A DNA stretch of 36,119 bases, from positions 1 to 36,119 of the forward strand of contig CAJOJJ010000003.1 in NCBI GenBank assembly GCA_905234925.1. Direction: 5' to 3'. The notes beneath the pieces were generated by a model. That model was given only the letters and a program-made list of their open reading frames with translations, had not been told where the DNA came from and did no database searches. Made by a program: the position numbers and the translations under genes. Shown here in pieces: positions 7,577 through 14,092 of this stretch. Source of the stretch: an uncultured Endomicrobiia bacterium. GTDB taxonomy: Bacteria; Elusimicrobiota; Endomicrobiia; Endomicrobiales; Endomicrobiaceae. Positions within the stretch are counted from its first letter, which is position 1. Each line of letters begins with the position of its first letter.

Positions 7577-7610
7577 ACAAGTAAGAAATAAAATTCCTGC
7601 TTGTTTTTTT
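7577..7610 (+). terminator. Intrinsic terminator of the XRE regulator gene
   Basis: ACAAG at 7577-7581 pairs with CTTGT at 7600-7604. The stem extends inward with one wobble and one mismatch and is followed by six or more T. It lies about 30 bases after the regulator's stop codon. Confidence 0.7.
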
Positions 7611-7639
7611 ATTTGTAAACTGTTTTATAAAATTGTAAA

Positions 7640-7725
7640 CTATTTAATATAATGTACAATGAACAACAATTAAAGACAACAACGGCTCGCAACGACACAG
7701 CTGCGCGGTTGAACAGCCCAAAATG
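7640..7725. repeat. Mosaic intergenic repeat before the SpoU methyltransferase
   Basis: An AT module (ATATAATGTACAATG near 7646-7660) is followed by GAACAACAATTAAAG and then CAACAACGGCTC. About 27 of 31 bases of the second part match bases inside the FAD oxidase coding sequence near 34618-34648. The first part recurs before rnpB and inside the oxidase gene. No gene is visible between the terminator at 7610 and the start at 7759. Confidence 0.55.
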
Positions 7726-7758
7726 TGCGGTCGTTATATATTAACATATGGAGAAAGT

Positions 7759-8607
7759 ATGCTCATTACCGGTCCACACAACGATATAATTAAACAGATT
7801 ATTGCTCTTAAACAAAAGAAAAACAGAGACGAGCAAGGTTTATTTATTGTGGAAGGGCAGAAACAGGTTTCGGAAATTCCGAAAGACTGGAAAATAAAAT
7901 ACACAGTAACGACAGAAAACGACAAAAAGAGGAAAGACAACGGTAACATAGATTCCGCGTCAGAACGTTACCGTTCGCACGGAATGACAAGCAATATTCA
8001 AGTTTATGAAGTTTCCAAACAATTATTTAAAAAAATATCCGGAACGGAAACACCTCAGGGAATTTTAGCGGTTGTGGAAAAAAAGAAGTACGACATTGAA
8101 AAAACGTTAAACCTAAAAGGTATTTTTATTGTTTGCGACAATTTGCAAGATCCCGGCAACGTCGGCACTATCATAAGAACGGCAGAAGCTTTCTCCTGTA
8201 AAGGAATTTTTCTTTCCAAAAATTCTGCAGATGTTTACGGCGATAAAGTTGTGCGTGCCACAATGGGTGCGATTTTTAATATCCCGCTATTTCAAGAGTG
8301 CGATATTGTGCAGTTAATAAAAACTTTCAAAGAAAAAAATATACGGACCTGTGCATTGGCATTAGACGGAAGTAAAAATTTACAAGAATTAAAATTAAAT
8401 TCCGATTCCGCTGCAATTATTGTGGGAAATGAAGCAAAGGGAATATCGCCTGAAGTACTGAATATTACCGACGACAAAATAAAAATAGAAATGACTGGAA
8501 AAGCGGAATCTTTAAACGCTGCAATTGCCACAGCTATAGCAATTTATAATTTACAATTAACAACAACGACAAACAGAGAGATTCCCGACAGAAACATTCG
8601 GGAATGA
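7759..8607 (+). CDS. SpoU/TrmH-family 2'-O-ribose RNA methyltransferase
   Basis: A SAM-dependent enzyme that methylates a ribose 2'-OH in rRNA or tRNA; the target cannot be told. The 282-residue protein has an N-terminal substrate-binding domain (about 1-105, beginning L-I-T-G-P-H-N-D-I-I-K) and a SPOUT knot domain with N-L-Q-D-P-G-N-V-G-T-I-I-R-T-A near 128, VGNEAKGIS at 222-230 and SLNAAIATAIAIY at 251-263. I chose the ATG at 7759 for its GGAGA site and family-like N-terminus. Two stretches look foreign: residues about 53-79 are encoded by a palindromic repeat, and the last 17 or so residues after A-I-Y-N-L are encoded by another copy, whose 3' arm supplies the stop codon. Confidence 0.9.
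   Translation: MLITGPHNDIIKQIIALKQKKNRDEQGLFIVEGQKQVSEIPKDWKIKYTVTTENDKKRKDNGNIDSASERYRSHGMTSNIQVYEVSKQLFKKISGTETPQGILAVVEKKKYDIEKTLNLKGIFIVCDNLQDPGNVGTIIRTAEAFSCKGIFLSKNSADVYGDKVVRATMGAIFNIPLFQECDIVQLIKTFKEKNIRTCALALDGSKNLQELKLNSDSAAIIVGNEAKGISPEVLNITDDKIKIEMTGKAESLNAAIATAIAIYNLQLTTTTNREIPDRNIRE
7938..7990. repeat. Palindromic repeat inside a coding sequence
   Basis: CGGTAAC at 7941-7947 pairs with GTTACCG at 7967-7973, and ATTCCG at 7952-7957 with CGGAAT at 7980-7985, followed by GACA. This is the same GATTCC..GGAATGACA layout as the repeats at 8580 and 25196. It is read in frame as part of the SpoU methyltransferase, between two conserved parts of its N-terminal domain. Confidence 0.55.
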
Positions 8608-8646
8608 CAGACGGAACGGCAATGTATAATATATAATGTATAATAA
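8540..8646. repeat. Mosaic repeat at the end of the methyltransferase gene
   Basis: The repeat starts with an AT module (GCAATTTATAATTTACAATT, 8539-8558), then a CAACAACGACAAACAG stretch, a hairpin with ATTCCCGA at 8581-8588 and TCGGGAAT at 8598-8605, GACAGAC, and a second AT module (GGCAATGTATAATATATAAT from 8618). It provides the C-terminus and stop codon of the preceding gene and the -10-like TATAAT boxes of the next one. An inverted relative with the same order of parts lies at 25158-25224. Confidence 0.6.
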
Positions 8647-8652
8647 ATGACA

Positions 8653-9693
8653 ATGAAAAAAATTTTATTAGCATTATCATTTTTAATATTTTCTTACAGC
8701 GGATTGTTTGCTAAGACAAACAATACTTTTTTCTTTTTCCCCTTTTATTCTCCCGATACAAGTGCAGGCATCTCTCTTGTAGATATGATGCATTTTAAAG
8801 AAGAGAAACATAAATTTTTCTCTTCATTGAATATGTTTGCCATGGGAACTTTTAAAAATCAATTTATCATCGGAGTTATTCCGTCAATATATTTTGACAA
8901 CCAAAATTATCTGCTGGAAGGAAAACTTATTTATACGAATTTCCCTAAAAAATTTTACGGTATAGGCAACAAATCTTCAGAAAATAATGAAGAAGATTTC
9001 CTGAACAGAAAACACGGTTTCGGAATAGCATTATCAAGAAAGGTAATAAAAAATTTAATGTTCGGCGTGCAGTACGATTGTGAAGATATGACAATACAAG
9101 ATACGGAAAATGACGGAACTTTGCAATACATTAAAACAAACGGTGTTGTTTCCGGCTTAGGGTTTAAAACAAAATTCGATACAAGAAACAGCAATATTTA
9201 CCCTACCGAAGGAGTGTTAATAAAGGCAGAATATTTATTATACAATAACAGATTCGGCAGTAAATATAATTATTCCAAAACGGATTTTGATTTTAGAAAT
9301 TATTTTCATATATATAAAAAGAAAGTTTTGTTTTCTTATCAACTGTTTGGAGAATTTATTAACGGAAATGCACCTATACAGGTAATGCCTGCTTTGGGCG
9401 GTTCAAATTTGTTGAGAGGATTTTATGCGGACAGATACAAGGATAATATTCTGCTTGCTTTACAGCCTGAGCTGAAAATAAAAATTACAAACGTTGTTTG
9501 GTTGGCACTGTTCAGCGGTGTGGGAAACGTATATAAAGATACGGAAGATATAGATTTACTGAAGATAAAAACAGCCTCGGGTGTCGGTGTAAGAATAAAA
9601 ATAAAGGACGACCCGAGGATGAATTTTAGAATAGATTTTGCCGCTTCCAACGAAGAAAAAGGAACATATTTTACGCTTATGGAAGCATTTTAA
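8653..9693 (+). CDS. BamA/TamA-type outer-membrane barrel without POTRA domains
   Basis: A predicted exported protein of about 346 residues with an N-terminal signal peptide (M-K-K-I-L-L-A-L-S-F-L-I-F-S-Y-S-G-L-F-A). The rest resembles the C-terminal surface-antigen (D15/Omp85) barrel: G-F-K-T-K-F-D-T-R-N-S-N-I-Y-P-T-E-G near residue 170, and G-G-S-N-L-L-R-G-F-Y-A-D-R-Y near 255, where the R-G-F/Y loop motif of the family sits. No POTRA repeats precede the barrel. There is no ribosome binding site. A TATAAT box at 8639-8644 lies eight bases before the ATG at 8653, so that start (rather than 8647) with a leaderless mRNA is plausible. The final residues are E-A-F. It converges with pfkA, overlapping by four bases. 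Its role is unknown. Confidence 0.75.
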   Translation: MKKILLALSFLIFSYSGLFAKTNNTFFFFPFYSPDTSAGISLVDMMHFKEEKHKFFSSLNMFAMGTFKNQFIIGVIPSIYFDNQNYLLEGKLIYTNFPKKFYGIGNKSSENNEEDFLNRKHGFGIALSRKVIKNLMFGVQYDCEDMTIQDTENDGTLQYIKTNGVVSGLGFKTKFDTRNSNIYPTEGVLIKAEYLLYNNRFGSKYNYSKTDFDFRNYFHIYKKKVLFSYQLFGEFINGNAPIQVMPALGGSNLLRGFYADRYKDNILLALQPELKIKITNVVWLALFSGVGNVYKDTEDIDLLKIKTASGVGVRIKIKDDPRMNFRIDFAASNEEKGTYFTLMEAF

Positions 9694-10655
9694 ATAGAAA
9701 GTTTCTGTAAAAGTTTATAATCTTCAATATCGAATTCTTTTTTCATTTTCGGAATTTCTTCAAACGGGGTAAGTTTTATTCTGCCGTATTCCACGCCAAC
9801 AAGAAAATTGGTTTTATCTTCTTTCAACAGCCTTATTGCTTCGGCACCAAGTACGGATGCCAAAATTCTTTCTCTTGCGGTAGGTATTCCGCCTCTCTGA
9901 ATATAACCTAAATTGCTTACTCTTACATCAAGTCCCGTTTTATCGGCAATCTGTTTACCGAATTCAAACGAATTTCCGCAACCCTCGGCATAAGCAACAA
10001 TTAAAGATTTTTTTCCGGATATGCTTGCCGTTCTGAATTTATCACAAAGTTCGTCAATATCAGGCTTAACTTCGGGAACTATTATCACTTCCGCACCTGC
10101 TGCAAGCCCGACAGCCAAAGTTAAAAAGCCGTGATGGCGTCCCATTATTTCTACAACAAAAATTCTTTCATGACTTTTGGCTGTATCTCTTATTTTGTCT
10201 ATTGCTTCAACTGCGGTATTAAGTGCCGTATCGTAACCGATAGTCTCTTCCGTACCGACAACATCGTTATCTATGGTTGCAGGCAAATTAACTACTTTTA
10301 TTCCGTGTTTGCTTATGGCAGTACCTGCAGCAAGCGAACCGTCCCCGCCGATAACTACAAGCCCGTCAATTTTTAATTCTTTTAAAATTTTAACGGCTTT
10401 GTTCATACCGACTTCGGTTTTCAGTTCCGGGCATCTTCCCGTTCTTAAAATTGTTCCGCCCTGATTGATTATTCCGCTGACGGTTCTTGCCGTCATATTT
10501 ATATAATCGCCGTCAAGCAATCCGCCGAACGCCCTCTGAAAACCTACCATTTCAAATCCGCAATAAATTCCGGTTCTTACTACGGAACGTACGGCTGCGT
10601 TCATTCCCGGAGCATCTCCTCCCGCCGTGATGATTCCAATTCTTTTATTACTCAT
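9690..10655 (-). CDS. pfkA: 6-phosphofructokinase
   Basis: Phosphorylates fructose 6-phosphate to fructose 1,6-bisphosphate, the committed step of glycolysis. The 321-residue length equals the bacterial ATP-dependent form. GGDAPGMN lies at 12-19; GGDGS at 103-107 has the glycine typical of ATP-using rather than diphosphate-using enzymes; PATIDND at 125-131 holds the catalytic Asp129, with Ala where PfkA usually has Gly (PGTIDND); I-M-G-R-H-H-G is near 169. The start is well supported by AAGGAGG. The gene has a good promoter (10779-10807) and a leader of about 115 bases containing a stable hairpin and the antisense of a prepilin 5' end. Confidence 0.93.
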   Translation of the reverse strand: MSNKRIGIITAGGDAPGMNAAVRSVVRTGIYCGFEMVGFQRAFGGLLDGDYINMTARTVSGIINQGGTILRTGRCPELKTEVGMNKAVKILKELKIDGLVVIGGDGSLAAGTAISKHGIKVVNLPATIDNDVVGTEETIGYDTALNTAVEAIDKIRDTAKSHERIFVVEIMGRHHGFLTLAVGLAAGAEVIIVPEVKPDIDELCDKFRTASISGKKSLIVAYAEGCGNSFEFGKQIADKTGLDVRVSNLGYIQRGGIPTARERILASVLGAEAIRLLKEDKTNFLVGVEYGRIKLTPFEEIPKMKKEFDIEDYKLLQKLSI

Positions 10656-10676
10656 TTTTCCTCCTTAAAGAAAGGT

Positions 10677-10703
10677 GGCTGGGAGTCATAGCATCTCCCA
10701 GCC
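10677..10703. other. Stable hairpin in the pfkA leader
   Basis: GGCTGGGAG at 10677-10685 pairs perfectly with CTCCCAGCC at 10695-10703 around a 9-base loop. On the minus strand it sits just upstream of the pfkA ribosome binding site. On the plus strand its order GGGAG..CATAGCA..TCTCCC matches the terminator of the first prepilin gene read in that gene's sense, and it directly precedes the prepilin fragment. No T-run follows on either strand, so it is not itself a normal terminator. Confidence 0.6.
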
Positions 10704-10716
10704 TAATGAAAAGATA

Positions 10717-10785
10717 ATGAAAGTAAAGAAAGGTTTTACCTTAGTAGAGTTGGTTGCCTTCTTTGGTCTTTCAGTCAGATTATAA
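10717..10785 (+). pseudogene. Prepilin 5'-end fragment (22 codons)
   Basis: The frame reads M-K-V-K-K-G then F-T-L-V-E-L-V-A, a complete class III signal peptide and prepilin-peptidase site, then runs into unrelated residues (F-F-G-L-S-V-R-L) and stops. Its bases match the 5' end of the prepilin gene at 7025 over about 26 positions with one difference. No hydrophobic helix or globular part follows, so I read it as a truncated remnant. Its far end coincides with the -10 box of the pfkA promoter on the other strand. Confidence 0.65.
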
Positions 10786-10807
10786 CAAATATTTTCTTTT
10801 TTGGCAA
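10779..10807 (-). promoter_or_regulatory. Promoter of pfkA
   Basis: On the minus strand TTGCCA (10802-10807) and a perfect TATAAT (10779-10784) are separated by 17 bases. The expected start near 10772 gives a leader of about 115 bases running through the antisense of the prepilin fragment and the hairpin. Confidence 0.7.
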
Positions 10808-10813
10808 CCTTTT

Positions 10814-11497
10814 TTATTTCATTTTAAAAATCATTTCTGTTCTTCTGTTTTGCGCACGACCTGCTTTTGTGGAATTATCGGCTATCGGTTTTGATTCACC
10901 AAATCCTTTTGTTGTTATTCTGCTTGCATCTACGCCTTTGTTAACAAGATACTTTTTAACGGATTTTGCTCTTCTTTCCGAAAGCTGCTGATTATAATCG
11001 GCTTTTCCTGTACTGTCGGTATGACCTTCAACTCTTAAAGTAACATCCGAATGCCTTTTCATAAAGTCGGCAACGGCATTCAAACCCTCATAACTTTTTT
11101 TCGATATCACTGCGGAGTTGACCTCATATAAACCTTTGTCTGCAATTTTTTCGAAATCTATTTTTATTTCATTGTTTTCATTTGTTTCGGCATGTTCTAT
11201 AGCATGCTTTATCTTATCGGAATCGCTTAAAGCCGCAACCATCTCCGGAGACATTTCTCTGTCGTCATTGTTCGGCTTTACTCCTTCAAGAGGTTCCGGT
11301 ACGGGAGCTTCGTCACTGAGGGCTGCCGCAAGCTCGTCGGATAAAGGCTGTTCTTCACTAACCGGAGCTTCTTCTTCCTGTGCAGGAGCTTCAACACTGC
11401 CGCATACACATCTGTCCGGACGTGCATACTTTACACCGCAGCCCGATATGCATACCGCAGCAAACAAAATCAAAAGTAAACTTAAATATTTATTCAT
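10814..11497 (-). CDS. OmpA/Pal-type peptidoglycan-binding lipoprotein
   Basis: A predicted lipoprotein of 227 residues. The signal peptide ends in I-S-G-C with Cys20 as the lipidation site. Then comes an acidic, Pro/Glu/Ala-rich linker (about 35-95) and a C-terminal OmpA domain (about 115-227). The latter shows V-E-G-H-T-D-S-T-G, L-S-E-R-R-A-K-S-V and G-F-G-E-S-K-P, the motifs that bind diaminopimelate peptidoglycan. It probably tethers the outer membrane to the wall, as Pal or related lipoproteins do; no Tol genes are nearby to identify it as Pal. TAAGGAGAT supports the start. The outer-membrane protein gene ends 25 bases upstream, so the two are likely co-transcribed. Confidence 0.88.
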   Translation of the reverse strand: MNKYLSLLLILFAAVCISGCGVKYARPDRCVCGSVEAPAQEEEAPVSEEQPLSDELAAALSDEAPVPEPLEGVKPNNDDREMSPEMVAALSDSDKIKHAIEHAETNENNEIKIDFEKIADKGLYEVNSAVISKKSYEGLNAVADFMKRHSDVTLRVEGHTDSTGKADYNQQLSERRAKSVKKYLVNKGVDASRITTKGFGESKPIADNSTKAGRAQNRRTEMIFKMK

Positions 11498-11522
11498 ATA
11501 TATTATCTCCTTAAATTAAAAT

Positions 11523-12524
11523 TTAGAATTTAAATTCCAAGCCTGCATTAACTATCCAGCCGTTTCTTCCGGAAAAGGTTTTATTTACTTTGCAGTGAAG
11601 AACGGTATATCCCCAAATCTTTTCAACACCTAAACCTGCAAGGGTATAGTTGGAATAATATGCATCATATTTGTCGGTATCATCTATTTTTACTTTACCG
11701 TTGGTAGAAGCAATAACATATTTTGCCTCTCCGGTAACTATCCAGCAGCGGCCGAAATTCTTTGCTAATTTTACGCCGGGAGCAATTGATGTATTGAAAT
11801 AGTTATTCGACTCGACTTTTGTTCCGTCAAGTTTAAAACTTTCCGATATATCAAAATCGGAATTAAAAACTATGTTCGGTTGAATCGTAAAATTTTTATT
11901 GCTTACTTCAAAATTATAACCTGCTTTTAAAGCCAATCCTATACTTTGTGAATCAAAATCGGTTTCATCTCCGTTTGCTTCCGTTTTGGTTTTTCTTAAA
12001 CCGAAATCGGCAACAGCACCGAAAAACAATTTGTTTATATACCAGTTGGCTCTGGCACCGATATATCCTCCGCTAAGCCGAGCCTTATCGGATTTGTCAA
12101 GTTTGCCCTCGGTATAAGCAGCAAAAATTCCGTAAGTTGCATCAAAACTGTCGGTATATTTTCTGTCGGTATCAATTCCTAAAATTACACCGTAGTAATC
12201 GGCATTGAATTTCTTATAATCGAAATCAACTTCTTCTTTTCCGTAAATACCCTTAATCCACATTGTTAAGCCTTCTCTGTCATCAACATCACCTGCGGGA
12301 TACTTGCTCTGTTTTACTTCGGAACTTTCACTTACAGTACCCTGCTTCTGAAATAAAGTATAATTCCCGGAATTATTAAAAACTGCTTCCGCTATTTCCT
12401 GAGTAAAAATACTTGTTCCTCCCGTTGCAACACTTGCAAATTTCCCGTCAATTGCAGCAGAAACTTTTACGGAAATACCTGCAACCAATAACAACGCACT
12501 GCACATTACTGCAAACTTCTTCAT
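11523..12524 (-). CDS. Outer-membrane beta-barrel protein (autotransporter-barrel-like)
   Basis: A predicted exported protein of 333 residues. A signal peptide of about 24 residues (M-K-K-F-A-V-M-C-S-A-L-L-L-V-A-G) is followed by a linker to about 85 and then alternating-residue beta strands to the end. Strand pairs such as Y-G-I-F-A-A-Y-T-E-G and G-G-Y-I-G-A-R-A-N-W-Y resemble autotransporter barrel domains. The protein ends G-L-E-F-K-F, with the terminal Phe expected of a BAM-assembled barrel. No passenger domain is present, so it is probably a structural porin-like protein. The ATG at 12524 is preferred because GGAGG precedes it; an in-frame ATG at 12548 lies close to the tRNA. It follows tRNA-Ser by about 31 bases with no separate promoter seen. 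Confidence 0.75.
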   Translation of the reverse strand: MKKFAVMCSALLLVAGISVKVSAAIDGKFASVATGGTSIFTQEIAEAVFNNSGNYTLFQKQGTVSESSEVKQSKYPAGDVDDREGLTMWIKGIYGKEEVDFDYKKFNADYYGVILGIDTDRKYTDSFDATYGIFAAYTEGKLDKSDKARLSGGYIGARANWYINKLFFGAVADFGLRKTKTEANGDETDFDSQSIGLALKAGYNFEVSNKNFTIQPNIVFNSDFDISESFKLDGTKVESNNYFNTSIAPGVKLAKNFGRCWIVTGEAKYVIASTNGKVKIDDTDKYDAYYSNYTLAGLGVEKIWGYTVLHCKVNKTFSGRNGWIVNAGLEFKF

Positions 12525-12555
12525 ACTGCCTCCATATTTTTCTGTCATTATAAAA

Positions 12556-12642
12556 CGGAGAGAAAGGGATTCGAACCCTTGTTACCGTTTCCGATAAACA
12601 GTCTTTCCAGGACTGCGCCTTCAACCACTCGGCCATCTCTCC
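12556..12642 (-). tRNA. tRNA-Ser (anticodon GGA)
   Basis: The acceptor arm GGAGAGA (12636-12642) pairs with the 3' TCTCTCC (12557-12563), with G as discriminator at 12556. The anticodon arm is CAGTC, loop CTGGAAA, GACTG, giving anticodon GGA for UCC/UCU. A long variable arm and GGTTCGAATCC T-arm are present, as expected of serine tRNA. The 3' CCA is not encoded. It appears to head a transcript with the outer-membrane protein downstream. Confidence 0.95.
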
Positions 12643-12671
12643 ATTATTGTTAAAATTTTAAGTTGACGTAG

Positions 12672-12700
12672 ATTATATAAATTTTTTATAAAAAATGCAA
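12672..12700 (-). promoter_or_regulatory. Promoter of tRNA-Ser
   Basis: On the minus strand TTGCAT (12695-12700) and TATAAT (12672-12677) are separated by 17 bases, with the tRNA 5' end about 30 bases past the -10 box. It probably also serves the two envelope genes downstream. Confidence 0.65.
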
Positions 12701-12731
12701 TGAATTTATCCGGTACTAAGTAAAATTCTTG

Positions 12732-12763
12732 TTGACAAGTCAAATATTATATACTATAATATT
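12732..12763 (+). promoter_or_regulatory. Consensus promoter of the second prepilin gene, with palindromic core
   Basis: TTGACA (12732-12737), a 17-base spacer and TATAAT (12755-12760) form a perfect consensus promoter. The -10 box is embedded in a perfect palindrome, AATATTATA-TAC-TATAATATT (12743-12763), and the -35 box in TTGAC-AA-GTCAA. Only ten bases separate the -10 box from the ATG at 12771, so the mRNA should have almost no leader. Confidence 0.8.
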
Positions 12764-12770
12764 TAATAGA

Positions 12771-13157
12771 ATGAAAAGAAAAACTGCAGGCTTTACCCTG
12801 GTGGAATTAATCATAGTGATAGTCATTATAGGTATATTAACTATAGTGGTTGTTCCTATTATGATGGGATATATCAAAAAAGCCAGACAGACCGAAGCAA
12901 AAACTTTGCTTAATCAAATAGGCACTTTCGAAAGAGTTTACAACGTAGAATACTTTTCTTTCTATTCAAGCCCTACAACAAGCTTTGACAAATTTATGAA
13001 TATTGATGCAAGAAATAACAGTTATTTTACGGCATATTATATCCATGCGGATGAAGATGTATATTCAGCCGTAGCAGTTCATTCCGAACCGTTGACATTA
13101 AAAGGTTCCGTGACGGCACCATCGACATTTATATATTATGACGGAGAGGAAAAGTAA
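12771..13157 (+). CDS. Type IV prepilin-like protein
   Basis: A pilin-like protein of 128 residues. It begins M-K-R-K-T-A-G then F-T-L-V-E-L-I-I-V-I-V-I-I-G-I-L, giving prepilin-peptidase cleavage after Gly7 and Glu at mature position 5, followed by a long hydrophobic helix. N-I-D-A-R-N-N-S-Y-F in the second half matches the other prepilin (6609-7025). The ATG at 12771 is chosen because the signal begins there and the perfect promoter ends just upstream; no ribosome binding site is present, so translation is probably leaderless. It has its own terminator at 13202-13227. No assembly ATPase, platform or secretin gene is nearby. Confidence 0.88.
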   Translation: MKRKTAGFTLVELIIVIVIIGILTIVVVPIMMGYIKKARQTEAKTLLNQIGTFERVYNVEYFSFYSSPTTSFDKFMNIDARNNSYFTAYYIHADEDVYSAVAVHSEPLTLKGSVTAPSTFIYYDGEEK

Positions 13158-13201
13158 TTCTGCACGATAAACCTCAAATTGTAAATTCTAAGTATTGACA
13201 G

Positions 13202-13227
13202 TCGCCGAAAAACCCGGCGATTTTTTT
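13202..13227 (+). terminator. Intrinsic terminator of the second prepilin gene
   Basis: TCGCCG at 13202-13207 and CGGCGA at 13215-13220 form a six-pair G/C-rich stem with a 7-base loop, followed by seven T. It lies 45 bases after the prepilin stop. Confidence 0.85.
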
Positions 13228-13228
13228 C

Positions 13229-13257
13229 TTGCCTGTTTGTTTTAAACTTGGTAAAAT
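13229..13257 (+). promoter_or_regulatory. Promoter of the zinc-ribbon protein gene
   Basis: TTGCCT (13229-13234) and TAAAAT (13252-13257) are separated by 17 bases, directly after the terminator T-run. The leader holds AAGGAGG at about 13258 and a second site, AGGAG, just before the ATG. Confidence 0.55.
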
Positions 13258-13287
13258 AAGGAGGCATATATTTATTTAGGAGAAAAA

Positions 13288-14001
13288 ATGGAAAACTTAA
13301 AAGAAACATTGGAACAATTATACCTGCTTCAGCAGCAGGACGTAAAAATTTTTGCATCTCAAAAAGATATTGACGAAATGCCGAAAATTATTGAGAAAAA
13401 ACAGAAAGCTCTCGAAGCCGTAAAAGCGGACTTTGAAAATAAAAAATCTCAGTATGTTAAATTGAATTCTTTGAAAAAAGAAAAAGAGGCTCTTTTGGAT
13501 TCGAAAGAAGCTGCTATCGCAAAACATACTGCCGACTTGAATACCATAAAATCCAACGATATGTATAAAACTTGTCTGCTTGAGATAGAAAAAGCCAAAG
13601 CCGATAAAAGCGTAGTAGAAGACGAAATTCTTAAGCTGCTGGACGATATTGCAAAAGAGCAGGAAAATTTAAAAGGTTACGAGCAGGAATCAAAAACAAA
13701 AGAAGCGGAAATAAACAAAGAAATTGAAGAAGCCAAAAATAAAATTGAAGAAGCCAAAAAAAATATTGAACAGACAAAAAAAGACAGAGATGAATTTGCA
13801 AAAGGTATTGATGCAAATATCCTGTCTCAGTATGAGAGAATAAGAGAATCAAGAGACGGGCAGGGTATAGCACTTATCTCCGGCGAAAGCTGCGGAGGCT
13901 GTAACGTAATGTTAAGACCTCAGCTGATAGTGCAGGCTACAAAGTGCAAAGAACTCGTCTATTGTGACAATTGTTCAAGAATCCTATTTAGAAAATCGTA
14001 A
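13288..14001 (+). CDS. Coiled-coil protein with C-terminal C4 zinc ribbon
   Basis: A 237-residue cytoplasmic protein with a long, highly charged coiled coil (about 1-185, rich in Lys, Glu and Ala) and a C-terminal ribbon with cysteine pairs 202/205 (C-G-G-C) and 226/229 (C-D-N-C). This is the widespread bacterial zinc-ribbon family often found near RNase P RNA or division genes; its members are thought to act as adaptors for nucleic acids or protein complexes, but the function is not settled. AGGAG precedes the ATG. The last codons (F-R-K-S and the stop) lie in the 5' arm and loop of a 14-base palindrome, so the C-terminal tail may be repeat-derived. rnpB follows. Confidence 0.82.
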   Translation: MENLKETLEQLYLLQQQDVKIFASQKDIDEMPKIIEKKQKALEAVKADFENKKSQYVKLNSLKKEKEALLDSKEAAIAKHTADLNTIKSNDMYKTCLLEIEKAKADKSVVEDEILKLLDDIAKEQENLKGYEQESKTKEAEINKEIEEAKNKIEEAKKNIEQTKKDRDEFAKGIDANILSQYERIRESRDGQGIALISGESCGGCNVMLRPQLIVQATKCKELVYCDNCSRILFRKS

Positions 14002-14017
14002 AACGATTTTCTAAATA
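13985..14017. repeat. Perfect fold-back palindrome overlapping a gene end
   Basis: A 14-base arm (13985-13998) and its exact complement (14004-14017) are separated by TAAAA. The stop codon of the zinc-ribbon gene lies in the loop. No T-run follows, so it is not a typical terminator, though it could protect the 3' end of the mRNA. Confidence 0.7.
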
Positions 14018-14029
14018 AGTTGTAAGTTA

Positions 14030-14090
14030 CCGTTTCGTCGTTTATTATACATTGTACATTATTGTACATTATAAATTATAAATTGTAGTA
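14030..14090. repeat. AT-rich mosaic repeat before rnpB
   Basis: Read on the minus strand, this stretch gives CAATTTATAATTTATAATG, then GTACAATAATGTACAATG and TATAATAAACGACG. The same modules occur at 8618-8646, 22823-22844, 25160-25188 and, within a coding sequence, 34580-34605. TATAAAT at 14077-14083 may also serve as the rnpB -10 region. Confidence 0.5.
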
Positions 14091-14092
14091 TA

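Noticed and set aside
10677-10703. Riboswitch in the pfkA leader
   Set aside because: It is a single simple hairpin with no conserved aptamer core, and the rest of the leader is explained by the prepilin fragment.
12448-12636. Reading frame across tRNA-Ser on the minus strand
   Set aside because: It overlaps a complete tRNA gene and the start of the barrel protein in another frame; no binding site or family likeness.
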